Assembly (NCBI RefSeq): GCF_900177295.1
Contig: NZ_FWZX01000007.1
Location: 124,001 to 188,000, forward strand
DNA length: 64,000 bases
Reading direction: 5' to 3'
Source: Tistlia consotensis USBA 355
GTDB taxonomy: Bacteria > Pseudomonadota > Alphaproteobacteria > Kiloniellales > DSM-21159
Every line of letters starts with the position of its first letter. The first letter of the stretch is position 1. A program made the translations under genes and the position numbers. The notes under the pieces were generated by a model. The model saw only the letters and a program-made list of their open reading frames with translations, was not told the origin of the DNA and searched no databases. Positions 45,141 through 53,451 of this stretch are shown here, one piece after another.

Positions 45141-46679
45141 ATGGCCGACACCGCCCGCAGCGCGCCCGCCGCGGCAGAAAAGGTTTACGACCTCGTGGTG
45201 ATCGGCGGCGGCATCAACGGCGCCGGCATCGCCCGCGACGCCGCCGGACGCGGCCTGTCGGTGCTGCTCTGCGAGCAGGGCGACCTCGGCGAGGGCACCT
45301 CCTCGCGCAGCGGCAAGCTGGTGCACGGCGGCCTGCGCTACCTCGAGTACTACGAGTTCCGGCTGGTCCGCGAGGCGCTGATCGAGCGCGAGGTGCTGCT
45401 GCGCGCCGCGCCCCACGTCATCTGGCCGCTGCGCTTCGTGCTGCCGCACAGCCCGGAGCAGCGGCCGGCCTGGCTGATCCGCCTCGGCCTGTTCCTCTAC
45501 GACCACCTGGGCGGCCGCGAGAGGCTGCCGGCCAGCCGCGCGCTCGACCTGCGCCACGACCCGGCCGGCCGGCCGATCCGTCCCGGCTTCGTCCGTGCCT
45601 TCGAGTATTCCGACTGCTGGGTCGACGATTCCCGGCTCGTCGTGCTGAACGCCCTCGACGCGGCGGCGCGCGGCGCCGCGGTGCTGACCCGCACGGCCTG
45701 CGGCGGCGCGCGGCGCGAGGCGGGCCTGTGGAGCGTCGCCCTCGACGCGCCGGACGGCTGGCGCACCGTCCGGGCCCGCGCCCTGGTCAACGCCGCCGGC
45801 CCCTGGGTCGAGCAGGTCATCGGCTCGGTCGCCGGCCTCAACGGCCGGCGCCGGGTGCGGCTGGTCAAGGGCAGCCACCTGGTGACCCGCAAGTTCTGGG
45901 ACGGCCCCCAGGCCTACCTGCTGCAGAACCGCGACCGCCGGGTCATCTTCGTCAATCCCTACCTCGACGACCTCGCGCTGATCGGCACCACCGACATCCC
46001 CTACGAGGGCCGGCCCGAGGAGGTCGCCGCCGACGAGGACGAGACCGGCTACCTGCTCGAGGTGCTCGACCGCTACTTCGCGGCGGCGCCGGGGCGCGCC
46101 GAGGTGCTGCACCGCTTCTCCGGCGTGCGGCCGCTCTACGACGACGATGCCGAGAACCCCTCGGCGGTGACCCGCGACTACGTCTTCGACAGCGACCCGG
46201 CGACGCCGGGCGACGGCCGGGCGCCGATCCTCTCGGTGTTCGGCGGCAAGATCACGACCTACCGGAAGCTGGCCGAGCACGCGCTCAGGAGTCTCGCGCC
46301 CTTCTTCCCGTCCCTCGGTCCGCCCTGGACCGCGACGGCGCCCTTGCCCGGCGGCGACCTGCCGGACGCCGACTTCGAGGCCTTCCTGGCCGGCTTCGCG
46401 CAGCGTCACCCCTGGCTGCCGCCCAGGCTCGCCAGGCACTACGCCCGGCTCTACGGCACGCGCGCCGAGGACCTGCTGGACGGCGCGGAGACCCTGGCCG
46501 ACCTCGGCCGGTCCTTCGGCCCCCTGTTCCACGAGCGCGAGGCCGACTTCCTGGTCCGCGAGGAATGGGCCCGGAGCGCCGAGGACATCCTGGAGCGCCG
46601 CACCAAGCACGGCCTGTTCCTGGATCCCGAGCAACGCGCCGCCTTCGCCGACTGGCTGGAGCGCGCGCCGGTCGCCTGA
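45141..46679 (+). CDS. GlpD-like FAD-dependent polyol-phosphate dehydrogenase
   Basis: 512 residues, membrane-associated flavoenzyme feeding electrons to quinones. FAD dinucleotide-binding motif VVIGGGINGAGIARDAAGRG near residue 18, GTSSRSGKLVHGGLRYLEYYEF (GlpD signature), FSGVRPLYDDD and FGGKITTYRKLAE. The same family contains EryB, which oxidises erythritol phosphate; in this operon a polyol-phosphate other than glycerol-3-phosphate is plausible. Last gene of the plus-strand operon; stop 15 nt from the convergent lyase gene. Ordinary glycerol-3-phosphate dehydrogenase is the alternative. Confidence 0.92.
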   Translation: MADTARSAPAAAEKVYDLVVIGGGINGAGIARDAAGRGLSVLLCEQGDLGEGTSSRSGKLVHGGLRYLEYYEFRLVREALIEREVLLRAAPHVIWPLRFVLPHSPEQRPAWLIRLGLFLYDHLGGRERLPASRALDLRHDPAGRPIRPGFVRAFEYSDCWVDDSRLVVLNALDAAARGAAVLTRTACGGARREAGLWSVALDAPDGWRTVRARALVNAAGPWVEQVIGSVAGLNGRRRVRLVKGSHLVTRKFWDGPQAYLLQNRDRRVIFVNPYLDDLALIGTTDIPYEGRPEEVAADEDETGYLLEVLDRYFAAAPGRAEVLHRFSGVRPLYDDDAENPSAVTRDYVFDSDPATPGDGRAPILSVFGGKITTYRKLAEHALRSLAPFFPSLGPPWTATAPLPGGDLPDADFEAFLAGFAQRHPWLPPRLARHYARLYGTRAEDLLDGAETLADLGRSFGPLFHEREADFLVREEWARSAEDILERRTKHGLFLDPEQRAAFADWLERAPVA

Positions 46680-46694
46680 TCCGTGCCGCCGCCC

Positions 46695-47501
46695 CTACCC
46701 CTCGTAGGTCCAGCGGTAGGCCGGCGGGGTCGGCCCCTTGTTGCGGCCGCCCTGCTGCTTCTGCTCCCAGGCGTGGGCCAGGATGCCGACCGAGCGGGAC
46801 AGGCAGAACAGGCCGCGGGCCAGCGGCGCCGGGCAGCCGAGCTCGGCGTAGATCACCGCGGTCGAGCCGTCGATGTTGAGCGGCACCGGCCGGCCGCCGC
46901 GCTCCTCGGCCAGGCGCGCGCCGATCGCCCGGGCGATGGCGGCGAAGCGGCCCGAGACCTGGCCGCGCTCGACCGCCAGGTCGACCAGGCCGAGCAGCCG
47001 CGGCCCGCGCGGGTCGACCGGCTTGTGGAAGCGGTGGCCGAAGCCCGAGACGTACTTGCCGTTGGCCGCCCGCCAGGCGTCGAGCTCGGCGGCGGCGGCC
47101 TCGGCCAGCGGCTCGCCGTCCTGCCAGCGGCGGTCGATCGCCTGGTAGAGCTCGACCGCCTGCTCGCCGGCGCCGCCGTGCACGTCGCCCAGCACGTTGA
47201 CCGCCGAGGCCATGGCGTTGTTGAGGCCGACGCCGCAGGTCACGGCCATGCGGGCGATCGCGATCGAGGGCGCCTGGGGGCCGTGGTCGACGGCGGCGAC
47301 CAGCGCCGCCTCCAGCAGCTTGGCGCGGCCGCCCTCGATCATCTCGCCCATGACCAGCAGCCAGATCATCTGCGGGAAGGACAGCTCGCCGATCAGGTGC
47401 TGGATCGGCCGGCCGCGGATCTCGATGCGGCCCGGCTCCATGTCGATGATCGAGGTCCGCCACCAGTCCGAGACGTCGTTGCCTCCGGTCCCTTGCGTCA
47501 C
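46695..47501 (-). CDS. Citryl-CoA lyase-like (short citrate synthase family) enzyme
   Basis: 268 residues, much shorter than citrate synthase (about 430). It keeps the active-site regions GDVHGGAGEQ (His), GFGHRFHKPVDPR (His) and LNIDGSTAV (Asp). Stand-alone enzymes of this length in operons with CoA-transferases cleave a citryl-type CoA ester to acetyl-CoA plus an oxoacid. The GTG at 47501 overlaps the CoA-transferase stop (GTGA), so the two are translationally coupled. Confidence 0.88.
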   Translation of the reverse strand: MTQGTGGNDVSDWWRTSIIDMEPGRIEIRGRPIQHLIGELSFPQMIWLLVMGEMIEGGRAKLLEAALVAAVDHGPQAPSIAIARMAVTCGVGLNNAMASAVNVLGDVHGGAGEQAVELYQAIDRRWQDGEPLAEAAAAELDAWRAANGKYVSGFGHRFHKPVDPRGPRLLGLVDLAVERGQVSGRFAAIARAIGARLAEERGGRPVPLNIDGSTAVIYAELGCPAPLARGLFCLSRSVGILAHAWEQKQQGGRNKGPTPPAYRWTYEG

Positions 47502-48697
47502 AGCACACCCTCCGCCTTCAGGTCCTCGATCTCCGCCTCGCTCAGCCCCAGCTCGCCGTAGACGGCGGCGTTGTCGGCGCCGAGCTCGGGCGGCGGCGTC
47601 GCCACCGCCGGCGCCCGGCCGTCCAGCTTGAAGCCGGTGCGCACGACCCGGATGTCGCGTCCGGCGCCGGGCACGGCCGGGAACTCGGCGACCATGCCGC
47701 GCTCCGCGATCTGCGGATGCTCCAGGATGTCGGGCACCGCGAGCACCGCGCCCGAGGGCACGCCCAGGCGGTTCAGCTCGCGCGCCCAGTCGTGCGCGGC
47801 CTTGGCCGCCAGGCTCCGCTCCAGCTCGGCCCGGAGCGCCTCGCGGTTGGCCTTGCGCGCCTCGCGCGTCCGGTACTCCGGCCGCTCCAGCAGCTCCTCG
47901 CGGCCCAGGTGGCGGCAGAGGATCTCCCACTGCTCCTGCTTGTTGGCGGCGATGTTGAGCAGGCCGTCGGCGGTGCGGAAGGCGCCCGAGGGTGCCGAGG
48001 TCACGTTCTCGTTGCCGTGCGGCTGCGGCCGGACGCCGGCGATCAGCCAGTTCGAGACGACCCAGCCCATGGTCGCCAGCGTCGCCTCCAGCATCGAGAC
48101 GTCGATGAAGCTGCCGCCGTTGCGCTCGCGGCCGTTCAGCGCCGCCGAGATCGCCATGGCCGCGGTCAGGCCGCCGATCGTGTCGCAGATCGGGTAGCCG
48201 ACCCGGTAGGGCGCGGTGTCCGGCGCGCCGGTGATCGACATCACGCCGGACAGCCCCTGGATGATCTGGTCGTAGGCCGGCAGGTTGCGCAGCGGGCCGT
48301 CCTGGCCGAAGCCGGAGATCGCGCAGTAGACCAGCCGGGGGTTGACCGTCAGCAGCGCCTCGTGGTCGAGCCCCAGGCGCGCCATCACGCCGGGCCGGTA
48401 GTTCTCGACCAGCACGTCGGCGCCGGCGGCCAGCCGCCGGAACAGCGCCTTGCCCTTCTCGCTCTTGAGGTTGAGCGTCACCGACTTCTTGCCGGCGTTC
48501 TGGGCCAGGAAGGAGACGCCCATGTTGCGGGCGTTGAGCGCCTCGTCGGCGCCGAGCTGGCGAGCCAGGTCGCCGCGCCCGGGCACCTCGACCTTGACGA
48601 CCTCGGCGCCGAGGTGGGCCAGCTGATGACAGCAGAACGGCCCGGCCAGCACGTTGGTCAGGTCGAGCACGCGGACGCCGTCAAGCGGCGCCGGCAT
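47498..48697 (-). CDS. CaiB/BaiF (family III) CoA-transferase
   Basis: 399 residues. Family motifs: GVRVLDLTNVLAGPFCCHQL at the start, LGAEVVKVEVPGRGD, KKSVTLNLKSEKGKALFRRL, VLVENYRPGVMARLGL, YCAISGFGQDGP and the catalytic-region AYDQIIQGLSGVM. Activates the imported acid to its CoA ester for the downstream lyase. Its start lies within the last 17 bases of the TRAP permease gene. Confidence 0.93.
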   Translation of the reverse strand: MPAPLDGVRVLDLTNVLAGPFCCHQLAHLGAEVVKVEVPGRGDLARQLGADEALNARNMGVSFLAQNAGKKSVTLNLKSEKGKALFRRLAAGADVLVENYRPGVMARLGLDHEALLTVNPRLVYCAISGFGQDGPLRNLPAYDQIIQGLSGVMSITGAPDTAPYRVGYPICDTIGGLTAAMAISAALNGRERNGGSFIDVSMLEATLATMGWVVSNWLIAGVRPQPHGNENVTSAPSGAFRTADGLLNIAANKQEQWEILCRHLGREELLERPEYRTREARKANREALRAELERSLAAKAAHDWARELNRLGVPSGAVLAVPDILEHPQIAERGMVAEFPAVPGAGRDIRVVRTGFKLDGRAPAVATPPPELGADNAAVYGELGLSEAEIEDLKAEGVL

Positions 48698-50600
48698 GGC
48701 GCGACCTCGCGAGACGGATCAGGGCGGGCAGCGCGACGAGCGCGACGCCGGCGGCGTTGGCCGGCAGCCCGGGCGCCAGCACCAGGGCGGCGCCGGCCGC
48801 CATGGCCAGGCGCTCCGCGACGCCGAGCCGGCCGAACAGATAGCCGACGTGCGAGGCCGCGAAGCCGACGATGCCGACCAGCAGGAACGGCAGGTACTCC
48901 AGCGCCTCGAGCACGCCGGTCCCCTTGGTGCCGATGACGATCTCGGGATGGAAGACCCAGGCGATCGGCAGCACGAAGCCGACGGCCGCCAGGCGCAGGG
49001 CGTTGAGGGCGAGCGGAATCGGATTCTCCCTGGCGATGGCGGCGGCGGCGAAGACCGCCAGCGCGACCGGCGGCGTGATCGCGGAGAGCGCCGCGTAGTA
49101 GAAGACGAAGAGGTGGGTGCCGAGCTTCGAGACGCCGAGCTCCATGATCGCCGGCCCGGCGACGAAGATCACCATCAGGTAGGAGGCGGCGGTCGGCAGC
49201 CCCATGCCCAGCACGATCGAGCAGAGCGCCGCGAGCAGCAGCGCCGCCAGCAGGTTCTGGCCGCCGAGCGCGGTGATCTGCTGGTTGAGCGCGACGCCGA
49301 GGCCGGTCGAGGTGATCGCCGCGATGACGATGCCGATCGCCGCACAGCTCAGCAGCACCGACAGTCCGTCGCGCCCGCCCTCGACGACGAACAGCAGCCA
49401 CTCGCGGGCACCCAGCCGGGTGTCCGGCAGGAGCATCGCGACCAGCAGCATAACGCCGATCGCGATCAGGCCGCAGTAGGTCGGCGGGTAGCCCAGGAAC
49501 AGCAGCGCCAGCAGCAGGCCGAAGCCGAGCAGCAGCAGGGCGGCGCGCGACAGCCGCGCCCGGTCCCAGGGCGGCGGCGGCTGGTCGAGCGGGTTCAGCT
49601 GCAGCCGCCCGGCCTCGAGCGCGACGGTGGTCGAGAGCGAGAAGAGGTAGAGGAAGGCCGGCACGATCGCCGCCGCCATGATCTCGACGTAGGGGATGCC
49701 GGTGATGTCGGACATGATGAAGGCGCCGACGCCCATCACCGGCGGCATGATCTGGCCGACGCAAGAGGCCGTCGCCTCGACGCCGCCGGCGAAGCGCCCC
49801 GAGAAGCCGGCCCGCTTCATCAGCGGGATGGTCAGCACGCCGGTCGAGGCGACGTTGGCCGGCGCCGAGCCATTGATCGAGCCGAACATCGAGGAGGCCA
49901 GGATCGCGCACTGGGCCGGCCCGGAGCGGCGCCCGCGGGTCAGCATCAGCGCGACGTCGTTGAACAGCTCGCCGGCGCCGGTCAGGCGCAGCACCGTGCC
50001 GAGGATCACGAAGATCAGCACGATGTCGACGACCGAGCCGAGCGCGACGCCGAAGATGCCGCGGTAGGAGTAGGAGATCTCCAGCACCCGGCTCAGCGAG
50101 AAGGGCCGGTGCTCCAGGATGCCCGGCATGACGTGGCCGAACAGCAGGTAGCCGGCGGCGGCCAGCACCACGGCGGTCAGCATCCAGCCCTCGGCGCGGT
50201 GGGCTCCGAACACCACGACCAGCGTGCCGATCGCGTAGGCGGCGAGGTCCCAGTCGTTCGGCAGGCCTTCGCGGAAGTTGGCGATCGCCTGGTATTCGCG
50301 GGTCATGTAGGCCCAGGCGAAGAGCGTCGCCGCAATCAGCAGCAGGCTGAGCCAGAGGTCAAGCCGGCTGCGCCGTCCCTCGCGGTCGGTCAGCATCGGC
50401 TTCAGGCAGAAGATGGCGACGAGGCCAAGCGCCAGCGCCGTGCCGTACTGCACCTGGCTGGGGTAGCGGCCGAACGCCAGGGTCGCCAGCACGAAGAGCG
50501 TCAGCGCGGCACAGGCGGCGAGGCCGAGAGCCTGCAGCAGGCGGAAGGCCGGCCGGCTGTCGGCGCTGACCGGCAACGCGGTTTCGAGAAGCCAGTTCAC
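48681..50600 (-). CDS. TRAP transporter fused permease (DctQM type, TAXI system)
   Basis: 639 residues, about sixteen to eighteen hydrophobic segments. N-terminal DctQ-like part with four helices, then DctM with signatures FGSINGSAPANVASTGVLTI, EATASCVGQIMPPVMGVGAF and GMGLPTAASYLMVIF, typical of TAXI-TRAP fused permeases. Proton- or sodium-driven uptake of carboxylates. The frame is open further 5' into the binding-protein gene; GTG 50600 behind GGAAGGGG is chosen as it gives the standard N-terminus. Confidence 0.92.
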   Translation of the reverse strand: MNWLLETALPVSADSRPAFRLLQALGLAACAALTLFVLATLAFGRYPSQVQYGTALALGLVAIFCLKPMLTDREGRRSRLDLWLSLLLIAATLFAWAYMTREYQAIANFREGLPNDWDLAAYAIGTLVVVFGAHRAEGWMLTAVVLAAAGYLLFGHVMPGILEHRPFSLSRVLEISYSYRGIFGVALGSVVDIVLIFVILGTVLRLTGAGELFNDVALMLTRGRRSGPAQCAILASSMFGSINGSAPANVASTGVLTIPLMKRAGFSGRFAGGVEATASCVGQIMPPVMGVGAFIMSDITGIPYVEIMAAAIVPAFLYLFSLSTTVALEAGRLQLNPLDQPPPPWDRARLSRAALLLLGFGLLLALLFLGYPPTYCGLIAIGVMLLVAMLLPDTRLGAREWLLFVVEGGRDGLSVLLSCAAIGIVIAAITSTGLGVALNQQITALGGQNLLAALLLAALCSIVLGMGLPTAASYLMVIFVAGPAIMELGVSKLGTHLFVFYYAALSAITPPVALAVFAAAAIARENPIPLALNALRLAAVGFVLPIAWVFHPEIVIGTKGTGVLEALEYLPFLLVGIVGFAASHVGYLFGRLGVAERLAMAAGAALVLAPGLPANAAGVALVALPALIRLARSRHAGAA

Positions 50601-50629
50601 GGCTGAGGAAGCCCCTTCCCGGACAGGAA

Positions 50630-50664
50630 CGGCCGCGCCTGCCGGCAGGCGGCGGGCGCGGCCG
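50630..50664 (-). promoter_or_regulatory. Intercistronic stem-loop between the TAXI binding protein and permease genes
   Basis: CGGCCGCGCC (50630-50639) pairs with GGCGCGGCCG (50655-50664), with a further CCTGCCGGCAGG palindrome inside the loop. It lies 9 nt after the stop of the binding-protein gene in the minus-strand message. Same position relative to the binding-protein gene as the hairpins in the other operons. Confidence 0.6.
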
Positions 50665-50673
50665 ACGGCAGGC

Positions 50674-51654
50674 TCAGAGCTTGCCGATCTCCTGGTAATA
50701 GCGCTTGGCACCCGGATGCAGCTCGCCGGAGATGCCCTCGAAGGCGTTGTCGAGCGAGATCAGCGACAGCGCCGCCGACTGGCCGTTGACCAGCTCGATG
50801 TGCTCCCAGAGCGCCTTGGTCAGCTTGTAGACCGTGTCGTCGTCCAGGTCGCCACGCACCATGATCTGGTAGGGGAAGGTCCAGAACAGGGCCGGGCCGT
50901 CGGAGACGACGCGCGTGCCGTAGGCCTTCTCGATCGAGGCCTCGGGGACCTTCTGGTAGACGTAGTACTGGCCGTTGGTCAGCGCCTTGCGGAAGGCCGG
51001 CAGGGTCGCCGGGTCCGGCGAGATGAAGCGCAGCTTCCGGCCGCGCGAGGCGTTGTCGATCGCCGCCGTCGGGATCGAGCCCCAGACCAGCGCGGCGTCG
51101 AGCGTGCCGGACAGGATCTGTCCGAGCGCCGGCTCGTACTCCAGGTACTGGCCGTCGACCTTGTCGCCGATGCCGTGCACGTCGAACAGGATCTTCGAGA
51201 CGCGGCCGGCGTTGCCGCCCGGCCGGCCGATGCCGACGGAATGGCCGGCGAGGTCGTGGAAGCTCCTGATCTCGCTGTCGGCGGCGACGACGTACTGCGC
51301 CATGCCGGTCGGCAGCGCCAGGATCACCTTCATCTTCTTGTAGGCGTCCCGGAACTCGGCCGGATCCTTCTCGAACTTGCCCTTGCCCTCGATCGCGTCG
51401 AGGTAGTGCGGCGCCCCGATGCCGACCAGGTCGACCTCGCCCTGCGCCGCCTTGCGCAGGCCGGCGACCGAGCCGTTCTCGACCACCGTCATGTCGATTC
51501 CCGCCTGCTTGGCGAGACCCGACCAGACCACGCCGAGGGCGTAGTCGTCGGAGGTCGTGGAGACACCGGAGAAGACCAGGTCGGCGGCCGATGCGCCGCC
51601 GGCGGTCATCGCGAGCCCGGCCACCAGGGCCAGGCCGAGGAGCCTGTTGGACAT
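50674..51654 (-). CDS. TAXI-family TRAP transporter substrate-binding protein
   Basis: 326 residues with a Sec signal peptide (RLLGLALVAGLAMTAGGASA). The mature protein shows TAXI features: VFSGVSTTSDDYALGVVWSG, VVENGSVAGLRKAAQGEVDL and GIGRPGGNAGRVSKILFDVHG. Binds a carboxylate in the periplasm and hands it to the fused permease. It is the first gene of the minus-strand operon and is divergent from the IclR regulator across a palindromic operator region. Confidence 0.93.
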   Translation of the reverse strand: MSNRLLGLALVAGLAMTAGGASAADLVFSGVSTTSDDYALGVVWSGLAKQAGIDMTVVENGSVAGLRKAAQGEVDLVGIGAPHYLDAIEGKGKFEKDPAEFRDAYKKMKVILALPTGMAQYVVAADSEIRSFHDLAGHSVGIGRPGGNAGRVSKILFDVHGIGDKVDGQYLEYEPALGQILSGTLDAALVWGSIPTAAIDNASRGRKLRFISPDPATLPAFRKALTNGQYYVYQKVPEASIEKAYGTRVVSDGPALFWTFPYQIMVRGDLDDDTVYKLTKALWEHIELVNGQSAALSLISLDNAFEGISGELHPGAKRYYQEIGKL

Positions 51655-51684
51655 CCCTTCTGTTCCTCCCGAAAGCTTCTTGTG

Positions 51685-51719
51685 TTCTGTCTAACAGAAT
51701 GATATTCATTCTAGTAGAA
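51685..51719. promoter_or_regulatory. Three nested palindromes: candidate IclR-family operator
   Basis: In an AT-rich 35-bp stretch: TTCTGT-CTA-ACAGAA (51685-51699), AGAATGA-TAT-TCATTCT (51696-51712) and TTCTA-G-TAGAA (51709-51719), all perfect and overlapping so that TTCT/AGAA half sites alternate. IclR proteins bind such A/T-rich inverted repeats as tetramers. It lies between the TAXI operon (start 51654) and the iclR-type gene (start 51770), so it may control both directions. Confidence 0.75.
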
Positions 51720-51769
51720 CGCCGATCCTTCGTCAACGAAGGCCGGCGCGCACGGTCCTGGAGCGGTCG

Positions 51770-52462
51770 GTGACGGAGCAGAAGGTCGAGGCGGTCGAGC
51801 GCGCGCTGGCACTGCTGGAATGCTTCGACGGCGGCGAGGAATCCCTGTCGCTGGCCGAGCTCGCCCGGCGCAGCGGCCTCTACAAGAGCACGATCCTCAG
51901 GCTCGCGGCCTCGCTGGAACGCTTCGGCTATCTGGTCCGGCGGGCCGACGGCCGCTATCGCCTGGGCCCGACCCTCTGGCGACTCGGCTCGCTCTATCGC
52001 CGCTCCTTCGACCTGGCCGAACTGATCCGGCCGGAGCTCAAGGTGCTGGTCGAGGCGACCGGCGAGACCGCCTCCTACTACGTGCGCGAAGGCGACAGCC
52101 GGGTCTGCCTCTACCGGCACAACTCGCCCAAAGCGATCCGCCACCACCTCAACGAGGGCCAGCGCCTGAGCCTCGAGGGCGGCGCCGCCTCCAAGGTGCT
52201 GACGACCTTCTGGACGCCGCCGGAGGAGCGGCCCTGGGCCGAGCAGGTGCGCCGCGACGGCTACGGCGTCTCGCTCGGCGAGCGCGACCCCGAGATCGCG
52301 GCGATCGCCGTGCCGGTCTTCGACCGCGGCGGCCGGCTGCGCGGCTCGCTGTCGATCTCCGGCCTGATAACCCGCTTCGACGCCGGGCAGCGCGCGATCG
52401 CGCTGGAGGCCATGCGGGGCAGCGCCGCGCGGCTCCACGAGCAGCTCACGGAACGGGAATAG
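51770..52462 (+). CDS. IclR-family transcriptional regulator
   Basis: 230 residues. Winged helix-turn-helix at residues about 5-70 (AVERALALLECFDG, LSLAELARRSGLYKSTILRLAASLERFGYLVR) and a C-terminal GAF-like effector domain (TGETASYYVREGDSRVCLYR, GGAASKVL, IAAIAVPVFDRGGRLRGSLS). GTG start behind GGAGCGG. Divergent from the TAXI-TRAP operon, and probably controls it in response to the transported acid or its CoA ester. Confidence 0.93.
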   Translation: MTEQKVEAVERALALLECFDGGEESLSLAELARRSGLYKSTILRLAASLERFGYLVRRADGRYRLGPTLWRLGSLYRRSFDLAELIRPELKVLVEATGETASYYVREGDSRVCLYRHNSPKAIRHHLNEGQRLSLEGGAASKVLTTFWTPPEERPWAEQVRRDGYGVSLGERDPEIAAIAVPVFDRGGRLRGSLSISGLITRFDAGQRAIALEAMRGSAARLHEQLTERE

Positions 52463-52481
52463 CAAGCGAGGGAAGAAGGAA

Positions 52482-53426
52482 ATGGCGCTCTATCCTCCGC
52501 CGCAGCGGATCGAGGCCGAGGTCTGGACCCGGCTGCCGGACGCGCTGCGGCGCAGCGGCGAGGTCCCCGACTGGGGCGCCGCCAACAAGCCCGGGCGGCC
52601 GGTCGACTGCTTCCTGGAAGGGCCGAGCTTCGACCGCGACGGCCGGCTCTGGCTGGTCGACATCCCCTACGGCCGGATCTTCACGGTCGAGCCCGACGGC
52701 GCCTGGCGGCTCGTCCTCGCGTACGACGGCTGGCCGAACGGCCTCAAGATCCACCGCGACGGCCGGATCTTCGTCGCCGACTACCGCCACGGCATCCTGG
52801 TGCTGGAGCCCGGCGCCGGACGCATGGCGCCGCTGCTCAGCCATCGCTATTCCGAGCACTTCCGCGGCTGCAACGACCTGGTGTTCGACGCCGCGGGCCG
52901 GCTCTACTTCACCGACCAGGGCCAGAGCGGCCTGCACATGCCGAACGGCCGGGTCTACCGCTACGACCTCGAAGCCGGGCGGCTCGACCTGCTGCTCGAC
53001 ACCGGGCCCAGCCCGAACGGCCTGGTGCTGAACGAGAGCGAGAGCCTGCTCTACGTCGCCATGACCCGCGACAACGCGGTCTGGCGCCTGCCGCTGATGG
53101 CCGACGGCGGCGTCTCCAAGGTCGGCCGCTTCGTCCAGCTGTCGGGCGGCCTGTCGGGCCCCGACGGGCTGGCGCTCGGTGCCGACGGCAGCCTGTTCGT
53201 CGCCCATGCCGGCAACGGCTGCGTCTGGGGCTTCTCGCGGCTCGGCGAGCCGCTCTGGCGGATCGTCAGCCCGACCGGCCTGACCGTCACCAACCTGGCC
53301 TTCGGCGGGCCCGACGGCCGCACGCTCTACATGACCGAATCGGAGAGCGGCACGATCCTGCGCGCCGAGCTGCCGGTCGCCGGCCGGCCGATGTTCTCCC
53401 ATGGCGAGACCGCCGCTTCCGGCTGA
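52482..53426 (+). CDS. SMP-30/gluconolactonase family lactonase
   Basis: 314-residue six-bladed beta-propeller. Metal-site residues appear in DCFLEGPSFDRDG (Glu), RGCNDLVFDAAG (Asn), GPSPNGLVLNES (Asn) and SGPDGLALGADG (Asp). Likely hydrolyses a sugar-acid or other lactone. It begins 19 nt after the IclR stop, so it belongs to the same module; a lactone form of the organic acid used by the TRAP/CoA-transferase/lyase operon is a reasonable substrate. Cytoplasmic, no signal peptide. Confidence 0.9.
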   Translation: MALYPPPQRIEAEVWTRLPDALRRSGEVPDWGAANKPGRPVDCFLEGPSFDRDGRLWLVDIPYGRIFTVEPDGAWRLVLAYDGWPNGLKIHRDGRIFVADYRHGILVLEPGAGRMAPLLSHRYSEHFRGCNDLVFDAAGRLYFTDQGQSGLHMPNGRVYRYDLEAGRLDLLLDTGPSPNGLVLNESESLLYVAMTRDNAVWRLPLMADGGVSKVGRFVQLSGGLSGPDGLALGADGSLFVAHAGNGCVWGFSRLGEPLWRIVSPTGLTVTNLAFGGPDGRTLYMTESESGTILRAELPVAGRPMFSHGETAASG

Positions 53427-53451
53427 CGCGGCTTTCGCGTAAGACGGCTCC

